A stretch of 8,538 nucleotides of DNA from Treponema sp. (GTDB lineage Bacteria > Spirochaetota > Spirochaetia > Treponematales > Breznakiellaceae): NCBI GenBank assembly GCA_031268125.1, contig JAIRXT010000049.1, positions 1-8,538 of the forward strand, given 5' to 3'. Below the pieces are notes generated by a model. The model saw nothing but the letters and a program-made list of their open reading frames with translations, did not search any database and had not been told where the DNA came from. The translations under genes were made by a program, and so were the position numbers. Of the stretch, positions 1-6,824 are shown one piece after another (the first letter of the stretch is position 1; each line of letters opens with the position of its first letter).

Positions 1-1397
1 TAACGGTTTACCAGGGCGGAGGAAAAATTTTCCACCGAAGCTTCTACCGTTAAAAGTCCCTGGTGTTCCCAGTTTTGGTACAGTCTTTTGCGGGAGGCAA
101 GGTACGAAAAAGCGGCGGCGCTTTCCAGGGCCTTTTCCGGCAGAAAAAAGCCGGACCCTTCCCGCCGCAGCGGGCCGGTTTTTTCCGGCGGAAACAGTTC
201 CGCGCTGGTCCTGCAGGCCAGGCGTTCCGCCTCCGCCTCCCGGAAACTAACCAGCAGCAGAAGATGTTTCCGCCGTATCCGGCTGAGAATCCAGGACAGG
301 GATACTCCGTCTTCTTCCCGAAAATTGCTGATTAGGACAATAAACGTACGGCGCCGCAGTTCCGCCAGGGCGGTTTCCAGCGCGGAAAAAGGGGAAGACG
401 GGGCGGAACTGGCCTGTAGGTCGTACAACTGATTCATAATTACGGGGAAGTGATTCAGACCTTTGCGGGGGGGAACCCAGCGTTCCTGGGAGCCAAAGCT
501 CATCACCGCAGCGGCATCCCCGTGCTTCAACGCGGTATGGGAAAGAAGCATGGTCCCCGCCAGGGCGGCCTCGAATTCAAGGCCCCGCAGCCGGTATCCC
601 GTATCCAGAATACAGAGAATCTGCTGATCCTGCTCTTCCTGATAGTCCCGGACAATGAAACGCCAGGAACCGTTGGGAGCGCGCTGTCTGGCGGTAGCCC
701 GCCAGTCGATAGACTTGACGGGATCCCCCTCCTGGTATTCCCTAAGGTCCCGGAATTCAAGGCCCTGCCCCCGCCGCCGGATTTCCCGGGGTCCCTTGTC
801 TTCCAAAATACCCCGCAGGGTTTTCCCCTCCATAAGCCTTTTGTAATTGGGGAAGGTTTTACCCCAGCTTTGACAGGGGAAAAGGACTTTTAGCCGCCAG
901 AAAAAAAGGGGGGAGCTGTACAGAAATTCCAGCCCCTGGAACATCCAGGCCCCCCGTTCCCTGGGGAACAGGGTGTAGGAAAATTCCACCTGGCCTTTCC
1001 CGTCCGGCAGATTCTTAAGCCGGGCGGGAAACGCGGTACAGTCCATCTGCGAGGGGTAAAGATCGAAGATCTGCAGCCTGCAGGGAATTCCTCCCTTTCC
1101 CCGGATACGGAGCAGAACCTTAACCGGTTCCCCCTGGGCCAGGGTAAGGGGCAGTTCCCGCTCCGGCTCGCAGGAGCGGCGGAAACAGAACAGCAGCAGC
1201 GCATCGGTAATAATGAGCGGGAGAAGGCAGAGGCCGGAAACAAGCCAGACAAGCTGCAGGGTAACGGAAAAATAAGCCCCCGCCCCAAGGCAGAGCCACA
1301 GCAAGGCTGCGGCCACAAGGCCAGGGCCGCTCCTTACGGAGCCCCTGACGGAGCCCCTGGCAGAGCCCTGTACAGTACCCCTGCCCCCCGGCTTCAC
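1..1397 (-). CDS. DUF58 / von Willebrand factor A-like protein, partner of MoxR (C-terminus off the left edge)
   Basis: One uninterrupted frame gives 465 codons before the edge; the next codon begins TA, so it is Tyr or a stop. Tyr is likelier, because DUF58 proteins often end in a short NRYLE-type tail. Residues 26-70 form a two-helix membrane hairpin, 80-165 a beta-rich segment, and 208-237 hold the DUF58 signature (LREYQEGDP, then SIDWRATAR). From 258 a VWA-like fold follows (ILCILDTG at 262, IVLISNF at 353). With both ends inside, the VWA part faces the cytoplasm, where MoxR would act on it. The GTG start overlaps the MoxR stop as GTGA, with GGGGGGA six bases upstream; a later GTG (V28) would remove the basic leader and has a poorly placed SD. 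Oddities: the MIDAS motif reads DTGYR instead of DxSxS, and the N-terminus holds a 12-base tandem repeat. Family known; biochemical role unknown. Confidence 0.93.
   Translation of the reverse strand, partial: MKPGGRGTVQGSARGSVRGSVRSGPGLVAAALLWLCLGAGAYFSVTLQLVWLVSGLCLLPLIITDALLLFCFRRSCEPERELPLTLAQGEPVKVLLRIRGKGGIPCRLQIFDLYPSQMDCTAFPARLKNLPDGKGQVEFSYTLFPRERGAWMFQGLEFLYSSPLFFWRLKVLFPCQSWGKTFPNYKRLMEGKTLRGILEDKGPREIRRRGQGLEFRDLREYQEGDPVKSIDWRATARQRAPNGSWRFIVRDYQEEQDQQILCILDTGYRLRGLEFEAALAGTMLLSHTALKHGDAAAVMSFGSQERWVPPRKGLNHFPVIMNQLYDLQASSAPSSPFSALETALAELRRRTFIVLISNFREEDGVSLSWILSRIRRKHLLLLVSFREAEAERLACRTSAELFPPEKTGPLRREGSGFFLPEKALESAAAFSYLASRKRLYQNWEHQGLLTVEASVENFSSALVNR
1331..1366. repeat. Degenerate 12-base tandem repeat in the DUF58 N-terminus
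   Basis: Three adjacent units (1331-1342, 1343-1354, 1355-1366) share the pattern CCCTGACGGAGC with a few changes. They encode GSARGSVRGSVRS (about residues 11-23), a basic stretch just before the membrane hairpin. The added arginines would favour keeping the N-terminus in the cytoplasm. Confidence 0.8.
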
Positions 1398-2365
1398 GGG
1401 GTATCCCCCCGGGGAGCGGGAGTATGGGCCAGGATATTTTCGATAATTTTACGCTCTCCCAGGCCCTCCAGTTCGCTTTCCGCGGAAAGGGTGATCCGGT
1501 GAGCCAGAACCGGGACTGCCAGAACATTGACATCGTCGGGAATCACGAAGTCCCTCCCCTCAAGGAAGGCCCTTGCCCGGGCGCAGCGTACCAGGGCCAG
1601 GCTGCCCCGCGGCCCCGCGCCGGCCTGTATGCCGGGATCGGAACGGGTGGCCGCGCAGATTCGCACCGCATAATCCAGAATTTCGGGATCGACCCGCAGG
1701 GAAGACACCTGATCCCGGAGGGCAATAAAATCCGCGGGATTAAGAACCGTCCCCACCGATTCCAGCCGCAGCATGGCCCCGCTGTTTCCTTCCAAAACCC
1801 GGCGGGCCATTTCCTTTTCTTCCTCCAGCGGGGGATTAGGGATCACGGCCTTCATCAAAAAACGGTCCTTTTGGGCGTCCGGCAGGGGATACGTTCCCTC
1901 GTGTTCCAGGGGATTCTGGGTAGCCAGAACCATAAAGGGAGAAGGCAGGGGATAATCCGTCCCGTCAAGGCTTACCTGAAATTCCTGCATGGCTTCGAAC
2001 AGGGCGGCCTGGGTTTTGGCCGGCGCCCGGTTGATTTCATCGGCAATAAAAAGATTGGTAAAAACCGGCCCCCTGCGGGTGTTGAATTCCCCGGTCCGGG
2101 TATCCAGTATCACGCTGCCGGTAATGTCGCCGGGCATCAGGTCCGGGGTAAACTGAACCCGCCGGGAATCACCGCCGATAGCAAGGGCAAGGGCGCGGAC
2201 CAAAAGGGTCTTCCCCAAGCCCGGCTGGCCTTCCACCAGCAAATGCCCCCCCGCAAGCAGGGTGATAAGGGCATGATTCACCAGATCCCGCTGGCCGATA
2301 AACGCATGGCCGATTTCCTCTTTGATCCGGTCCAGAACACCAAGGGCGCCGTCATAATCGCTCAT
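1394..2365 (-). CDS. MoxR-family AAA+ ATPase
   Basis: This 323-residue protein has the normal MoxR length and layout. The Walker A motif GQPGLGKT is at 46-53 and Walker B (LFIADE) at 105-110, followed by the family hallmark INRAPAKTQAALFEAMQE. Sensor 1 lies in ATQNP (148-152), the arginine finger in DRF (167-169), and a sensor-2-like GPRGSLALVR at 251-260 in the C-terminal lid domain. All catalytic elements look intact. MoxR ATPases form cytoplasmic rings that remodel or mature partner proteins, usually with a VWA protein; here the obvious partner is the DUF58 protein immediately downstream. The ATG overlaps the upstream stop as ATGA and has GGAG five bases before it. The symbol moxR would describe the family only; the specific client is unknown. 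Confidence 0.97.
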   Translation of the reverse strand: MSDYDGALGVLDRIKEEIGHAFIGQRDLVNHALITLLAGGHLLVEGQPGLGKTLLVRALALAIGGDSRRVQFTPDLMPGDITGSVILDTRTGEFNTRRGPVFTNLFIADEINRAPAKTQAALFEAMQEFQVSLDGTDYPLPSPFMVLATQNPLEHEGTYPLPDAQKDRFLMKAVIPNPPLEEEKEMARRVLEGNSGAMLRLESVGTVLNPADFIALRDQVSSLRVDPEILDYAVRICAATRSDPGIQAGAGPRGSLALVRCARARAFLEGRDFVIPDDVNVLAVPVLAHRITLSAESELEGLGERKIIENILAHTPAPRGDTP

Positions 2366-3504
2366 ATACGCTCCAGGGCCGACATAAGATTTTTCAGATA
2401 GACGGCCATTTTTCTTGAATTGATTGGTTTTCCCGCGGCCAGCGCGGCTTCCGGTTCTTCTGTTTCCGGGCCTAAATCCTGCCCCCTGCGGCGCAGTTCC
2501 CGCAGATAGGCTTCCAGATAAACTCTATAGGCGCCGTAACGGCGGAAAAAGCGGGCCTCCGCGGTAAACCGGCCGCCTATGGTCCCGCCGGTCAAGGCCC
2601 GCGGCTCCCGGCGGACGCCGAAACCGGGAATAACGGTCCAAAAGCCGATAAGCGTCAAAACCAGAATCGACACCACCGGGGGCAGCAGATTCCCCCGTTC
2701 CCGAAGGGTCTGCCATAGTCCCGCCGCCGCCCGTCTTCCCCTGACAAAGAGCATGGCCGGTTTTTCCGCGCCCAGGGAAGCGCCGGTAAGCTCCCAACTA
2801 AGCCGGGCGTTGGGATCATCGTCCAGATATTCATTATACATGAAATGGCAGGAACCGGTTACCGTAAGCCGTCCCTTCCCCAAGGCCATGCGGACAAGAC
2901 AAATATCTCCCCAGCCGTCCCGGAGGATCAGGTCTCCCTGGTCCGGCCGGAACTCCCGGGTTCCTTCTTCCAGCAGCGCCAGGCTAAAGCCAGGGTCGTA
3001 ATCGGGGAAGGGGGCAACGTTACCGGCCTCAGATTCGGCCGGATGTTCCTCATCATCCATCATACCGGGGCCGCGTATTCTTAGCCCCAGACCTTCAAGA
3101 AAAGTGTCAAAGATTACGAGATTAAGAAAATCCTGGGAGGAAGGCTCCGTGTACCAGGAGGGATCAACCGAAATAACCAGGACGCCGCCCTCCCTTACCC
3201 AGGATAAGAGGGATTCCCCTTCCTGGTCCCAGTTAACAAGGGAAGCCGTAAGCAGGAGTCCCCCTTCCTGGGGGACAAGATTCTTTATTCCGGCCCAACG
3301 GGGAGAAAAACGGACGGGGTGGCCGTTTTGAGAAAGCCATTCGCCCAGCACATAGAAGGTGTTGGATTGCAGTTCCGCCGAAGGCCCCTCCCGGACGGTC
3401 CGCTCGTATACCTCAAAACGGCTGACAAGAAAAACAGCCAGCGCCGCCAGGATAACAACGGCGGCGGCAAAAAAGCCCCCCGCCTTTGAGCCGGTATTAC
3501 TCAC
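2362..3504 (-). CDS. DUF4350-like membrane-anchored protein
   Basis: The 380-residue protein has one N-terminal membrane helix (about 11-28). A large, probably extracytoplasmic, alpha/beta region follows at about 40-250, with strand-like segments such as GGLLLTASL and GGVLVISVD. A second helix lies at 275-293. A basic cytoplasmic tail (297-380) opens with PGFGVRREPR. This matches the architecture of DUF4350 proteins found beside MoxR and DUF58 genes. An acidic stretch at 149-159 (MDDEEHPAESE) interrupts the soluble domain and looks like a flexible loop. The start is GTG, overlapping the preceding stop by eight bases (GTGAGTAA), with only a weak G-rich ribosome site, so reinitiation after the upstream gene is likely. 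The function is unknown; no catalytic motif is visible. The family call rests on architecture and neighbourhood more than on a signature I can read residue by residue. Confidence 0.8.
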   Translation of the reverse strand: MSNTGSKAGGFFAAAVVILAALAVFLVSRFEVYERTVREGPSAELQSNTFYVLGEWLSQNGHPVRFSPRWAGIKNLVPQEGGLLLTASLVNWDQEGESLLSWVREGGVLVISVDPSWYTEPSSQDFLNLVIFDTFLEGLGLRIRGPGMMDDEEHPAESEAGNVAPFPDYDPGFSLALLEEGTREFRPDQGDLILRDGWGDICLVRMALGKGRLTVTGSCHFMYNEYLDDDPNARLSWELTGASLGAEKPAMLFVRGRRAAAGLWQTLRERGNLLPPVVSILVLTLIGFWTVIPGFGVRREPRALTGGTIGGRFTAEARFFRRYGAYRVYLEAYLRELRRRGQDLGPETEEPEAALAAGKPINSRKMAVYLKNLMSALERI

Positions 3505-5029
3505 GGGCGGCCCCCGGTTTGCGGGGACTGCCCGCTGGGGGGTTCTGTTCCTGCGAATCTTCCCCGCAAAGGGAACTTACCCAGGCCAGGGATTCTTCAA
3601 AGGCCCCGCCGGGGGGATTGACGCCGCCATAGGCCAGGGCTACCCAATGACGGATAAGGGCGGCAAAACCGGCGGCCGCGTCTACCCCGCCGGTCCCCCT
3701 TTGATGGTGGCGGACCTGGGCCAGGCAGCGGTACTCGGTGGCGCCGGGGGGAAAACGGATCATGCGGCGGGTAAAGGCGGCAAGGGCAGCCCGGTAACAA
3801 AGACTCCATGCCTCCCGAACCAACCCCCGGCAGTAACAGCGGCCGGCTTCTTCCAGAAGCGATTCCGGCGCGGGGCTTTTCCGGGAGACAGGGGTTTCCG
3901 GCTGTCCGGGGGGAAAGGCCGGGCGTCTCCGGCGGTATAGGCAGATTCCGCAGATCAGGACCAGGGCCGCGGCGGCCAGGATCAGGAGAATCCGGGAAAG
4001 AACCGCCCAGGGGAACGAGGCAATGCCGGGAACAAACCTATTCCGGCCGTTGCCGGGCGTATCTTTGAAACGGATACTCCATACCTTTTTTTCGCCCCCC
4101 GTATTGACCTGCAAAATCTCTTTTAGACTCTCCGCGGGCATGGATTCTCCCACAGCCGGGGGAAGAAGAAGACCGGGGGCTGTCCCGGAACCGGACTGTC
4201 CAAAAACCCCTGCGGGCCGGGGCAGAATCAGGATCAGGGCAAACAGCAGCAGGGCCCCTGCCTTCCGGCGGCGGGCCGTAAACTGCCGGAACAAAAGCTC
4301 TATGTCCCAGCCTTCAACTTCTACCCGGCTGTTCAGGTACAGACCAAACCCCATGCACACGTACAGGCTTTCCACCAGCAGATAATTCACACACCAGAGG
4401 GTGTAATAGTAAAGCCCCCCCATTTCAAAAGGATTGCCGGACCCCGGCAGGGTCAAATTGAACTGCTGAAAAATCAAAAAAACAAAGAGGATTTCCCCCG
4501 CAAGCAGTATCCACTGGAGCAGGAAGCACCAGATGGTAAGGAAGATGCAAAAATGGAGCCCCCCGCCGGACAGTGCCCGCTTCCGGCCCGCCAGCCCTCC
4601 CCGCCTGCCCGCCGCCCGCTCAAGGGTTTTCAGGGGCATTACCGCCGCCCGCCAGGGGCTGAACCGCCGCCAGAGGAGATCCCCCGGAAGGCCGCGGATC
4701 AGGCTGCCCGGAAGACCGCGAAACAGGCTGAAGAAGGAGGAATGGGGTTCAAAATAACGGGCGGCAACCACATGGAGGATAAAACGGTCAAACAGGGGAT
4801 TAAGCCACCACAGGATGACCCCCGCAGGGATCAACGGGAAATTGCCGGATGCAGCGGAGGGCAGAATCGTTTTTGACATGTTCAGAAAAAGAAGGGCAAA
4901 CGCGCAGATCCAAAAGGGAAGGGCAAAAAAGGGGATAAAATAGCCCAGGTTCCGCCGCCACAGGAGCAGTCCCGAATCCGCCGCCTCCCACAGACTCCGC
5001 CGTCTAAGGGCAAGGATGCCGCCGTTCAC
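3497..5029 (-). CDS. Multi-pass membrane protein with C-terminal DUF4129-like domain
   Basis: This 510-residue protein appears to combine two modules. The N-terminal module has about five membrane segments (near 31-50, 67-88, 159-188, 206-230, 257-271) with Arg-rich cytoplasmic loops. It ends in RVEVEGWDIELLFRQF (235-250), a segment of the kind that closes membrane domains encoded beside DUF4129 genes. A loop of about 70 residues outside the membrane follows, then a helix at 341-364, RRRR, and a cytoplasmic domain (about 385-490). That domain carries the DUF4129 pattern: an AxxCYCRGLVREAWSLCYRAAL helix and then PPGATEYRCL. The positive-inside rule is met at every loop. It starts with GTG overlapping the upstream stop as GTGA, with GGGGA six bases before it. 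DUF4129 is often a cytoplasmic tail on membrane proteins in MoxR or transglutaminase clusters; its role is unknown. The junction between modules looks like a gene fusion. Confidence 0.82.
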   Translation of the reverse strand: MNGGILALRRRSLWEAADSGLLLWRRNLGYFIPFFALPFWICAFALLFLNMSKTILPSAASGNFPLIPAGVILWWLNPLFDRFILHVVAARYFEPHSSFFSLFRGLPGSLIRGLPGDLLWRRFSPWRAAVMPLKTLERAAGRRGGLAGRKRALSGGGLHFCIFLTIWCFLLQWILLAGEILFVFLIFQQFNLTLPGSGNPFEMGGLYYYTLWCVNYLLVESLYVCMGFGLYLNSRVEVEGWDIELLFRQFTARRRKAGALLLFALILILPRPAGVFGQSGSGTAPGLLLPPAVGESMPAESLKEILQVNTGGEKKVWSIRFKDTPGNGRNRFVPGIASFPWAVLSRILLILAAAALVLICGICLYRRRRPAFPPGQPETPVSRKSPAPESLLEEAGRCYCRGLVREAWSLCYRAALAAFTRRMIRFPPGATEYRCLAQVRHHQRGTGGVDAAAGFAALIRHWVALAYGGVNPPGGAFEESLAWVSSLCGEDSQEQNPPAGSPRKPGAARE

Positions 5030-6009
5030 GGCCTTTCCCCGGCCGTTTTTCCGCCTTTTCCCTCCGCGCCGCGCCCGGCAAGGGTAAAGTACAGGATAAG
5101 GGCAGCCCAGCCCAGCCCCCCGGCGGCAAAACGAACACCGGTTTCTATCTGAAAACGGGAAGACCAGAAGGCTTCGATAACGGCGGCGATTACCAGCAGC
5201 AAAGCGGCCCCCGCAATAATGGGCAGGGCCTCACGGCCGGCCCGCTTGATAGATGCGCCCCTGCTTAAACCGGCGGGTATAAAAAAGCGGTAACCCATAA
5301 GCAGGCCCGCGTAGGCGGAAAAAACAAGGGCCGTAAGTTCAAAACTGGAGTGGCCGATGATAAAAGAAAAAAAAGTTTCCGCAAGGCCCCGGTTGACAAG
5401 GTAGCCCGCAGCCGTTCCCAGGGCCAGGGCGTTGTAAGCCAGAAAAAACAAACTCCCCAGTCCCCCCAGAATACCCCCCGCAAAGGTCCGGAAGGCAATA
5501 GAAACGTTGTTGTAAATGTAGAACCCAAACATATCCGCGTCCCCGGACAGCCCCCGGGGGGACAGAAAATGGGGACTCTCCGGGGAATACATTTCTTCCA
5601 GGGATTTTATTTGGGATTCCGGCAGAATCCGGTAGGACGCTTCGGGAAAACGAAAACAAAACAGGGTGAAAAACAGCGCCAAACCGTAAAAGACCAGGCA
5701 GGCCGCGCCGATACCCCACCGGTGCGCCCGTACCGTCCGGGGGAAAGTCCAGGCGGCAAAATGTAACAGGGGCCGGGGGGAAAAACTTCTGTGGTCGTAG
5801 AGCCGCTGATGCCCCTCCAACACCATGCGGTTCAGCCGTTCAATGAGGGCGGGATCAAAGCCGTGGGCCCTGGCAGTGTTCAGGTCCTGGGAGATCTCCC
5901 GGAAATCCTGGGGAAAGCGGTCCGCCCGCATCAACCGGGGATTGCCCAAGGCTTCGGCAAATTCCCGCCAAAATTTATCCCGCCGGGTAGTAAAACCGTA
6001 CTCCGTCAT
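5026..6009 (-). CDS. SpoIIM/DUF95-family integral membrane protein
   Basis: The protein has 327 residues. Residues 1-75 are a soluble helical region (FWREFAEAL, then a YDHRS segment near 71) typical of DUF95 proteins outside sporulating bacteria. Membrane segments follow at about 98-118, 177-205, 209-240, 261-282 and 290-311. The family signatures are visible: NNVSIAFRTFAGGILGG at 167-183 and GHSSFELTALVFSAYAGL at 219-236. In Bacillus, SpoIIM scaffolds peptidoglycan hydrolases during engulfment. This longer form with an N-terminal extension belongs instead to the RDD/MoxR-associated group and need not concern spores. The ATG overlaps the RDD stop as ATGA. A GGAGG lies 11 bases upstream, inside a short tandem repeat, so ribosome binding is possible as well as coupling. 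The specific role in this operon is inferred only from its constant company with MoxR and DUF58. Confidence 0.92.
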   Translation of the reverse strand: MTEYGFTTRRDKFWREFAEALGNPRLMRADRFPQDFREISQDLNTARAHGFDPALIERLNRMVLEGHQRLYDHRSFSPRPLLHFAAWTFPRTVRAHRWGIGAACLVFYGLALFFTLFCFRFPEASYRILPESQIKSLEEMYSPESPHFLSPRGLSGDADMFGFYIYNNVSIAFRTFAGGILGGLGSLFFLAYNALALGTAAGYLVNRGLAETFFSFIIGHSSFELTALVFSAYAGLLMGYRFFIPAGLSRGASIKRAGREALPIIAGAALLLVIAAVIEAFWSSRFQIETGVRFAAGGLGWAALILYFTLAGRGAEGKGGKTAGERP

Positions 6010-6821
6010 TTGCCGAAAATCCTCCGGCCGCCAGTCCTCCGGCCGCCGGAAATCCTTTGGCCTATGCCCAAAAGATAGTCCGCAGCATCCTCCGGGGGCA
6101 GTTCATCCGCCCCCCGCAGGGCCTTTACATAGGGCAGGGCGATTTCACCGGCCCGGGCCCTGCCCAGCAGCGTATAGCGCCGGGCAAACATCAGGATACC
6201 CTGCTTTTCTTCCCCGCTCAGGGATGCCGGTACGGCGGCGTCGGCGCCGGCGGCGGAAGTTTCCGCGCTGCTGGCGGGCGCTCCGCGGCCGGCGGGCCCC
6301 TGTCCGGGCAGGGACCGGGCGGTATACACCACCAGGGTATCGGCGGCCCAGTCCCCCAGGCGGCGGTAGCCCTGGCTCAACAGCATCGTTACCAGAGCGA
6401 TGGGGCAGAGAAACAAAAAAGTGTCCGCAAAACGGAGAAGATTCCGCAGAAACGAAGCGCCGGGATTTACCGGAGACCCGTTGCCCCGGACCACCCGGAT
6501 TCCCAGGAGGCGTTTCCCCGGACTTTGGCCCCCGCCGAAATTTTCCCACAGTATGTGATAAAACCACTCGATCCCGAAAAGCATGAGCAGCAGCATCCAG
6601 CCCCCGCCGGCATTCTCAAAAAATCCTGACACGGTAAAGATGGCAATGATCAGCATCCACTGGATGGCTTGATCGATCCCCCAGGCGCAGGCCCGAATCG
6701 CCGGCCCCGCCGGAAACAGGACAAATTCGATCCCCTCCGGGGTTTCCACAGAAATGGTTGAATCGACGGATTCGGCGCTGGTAGCGGCGCTGGTAGCGGA
6801 ACGGAATACCGGGTCTGCCAT
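6006..6821 (-). CDS. RDD-family membrane protein with cytoplasmic C-terminal extension
   Basis: The 271-residue protein carries the RDD pattern: R43, A46 and D50 in IRACAWGID, then GQSPGKRLLGIRVVRGNG (98-115), RNLLRFAD (126-133) and RRLGDWAADTLVV (153-165). Three membrane helices lie near 49-68, 75-92 and 131-150. A low-complexity Ala/Gly/Ser linker (about 170-203) leads to a helical cytoplasmic tail (GILMFARRYTLLGRARAGEIALP), a type of extension I associate with RDD proteins next to SpoIIM and MoxR genes. The last residues are repetitive (SGGRRTGGRR). RDD proteins are membrane proteins of mostly unknown function; some have been linked to ion transport, which nothing here supports directly. 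The ATG lies three bases after the upstream stop with no Shine-Dalgarno sequence, so translation probably depends on reinitiation. A perfect 12-base tandem repeat sits in the N-terminal leader. Confidence 0.93.
   Translation of the reverse strand: MADPVFRSATSAATSAESVDSTISVETPEGIEFVLFPAGPAIRACAWGIDQAIQWMLIIAIFTVSGFFENAGGGWMLLLMLFGIEWFYHILWENFGGGQSPGKRLLGIRVVRGNGSPVNPGASFLRNLLRFADTFLFLCPIALVTMLLSQGYRRLGDWAADTLVVYTARSLPGQGPAGRGAPASSAETSAAGADAAVPASLSGEEKQGILMFARRYTLLGRARAGEIALPYVKALRGADELPPEDAADYLLGIGQRISGGRRTGGRRIFGK
6020..6047. repeat. 15-base-period tandem repeat carrying the SpoIIM ribosome site
   Basis: TCCTCCGGCCGCC occurs at 6020-6032 and 6035-6047. On the minus strand each copy contains GGAGGA; the nearer one is 11 bases before the SpoIIM ATG at 6009. 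The repeat also encodes the RDD tail GGRRTGGRRI, so coding repeat and translation signal coincide. Confidence 0.85.
6774..6797. repeat. Perfect 12-base tandem repeat in the RDD N-terminal leader
   Basis: GGCGCTGGTAGC occurs twice in a row (6774-6785, 6786-6797) and is in frame, encoding ATSA twice on the minus strand (RSATSAATSAES). It lies ahead of the first membrane helix in a region that tolerates length change, and looks like a recent in-frame duplication. Confidence 0.9.
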
Positions 6822-6824
6822 CGG

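Noticed and set aside
890..1533. Apparent broken DUF58 gene, with two short minus-strand open frames in different registers
   Set aside because: A third frame is continuous from GTG 1397 to the left edge and contains the DUF58 signature, so the short frames are shadows and there is no frameshift.
1424..2401. A 325-codon open frame on the plus strand opposite MoxR
   Set aside because: It is antisense to an unmistakable MoxR gene with all AAA+ motifs, its translation shows no domain, and long antisense frames are expected in GC-rich DNA.
4520..4760. Short plus-strand open frames opposite the DUF4129 protein's membrane module
   Set aside because: They are Arg/Pro-rich antisense frames that overlap a protein whose topology obeys the positive-inside rule throughout.
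5825..6629. Long plus-strand open frames opposite the RDD and SpoIIM genes
   Set aside because: Their translations are Arg/Pro/Gly-rich with no recognisable motif, while the minus-strand proteins match known families end to end.
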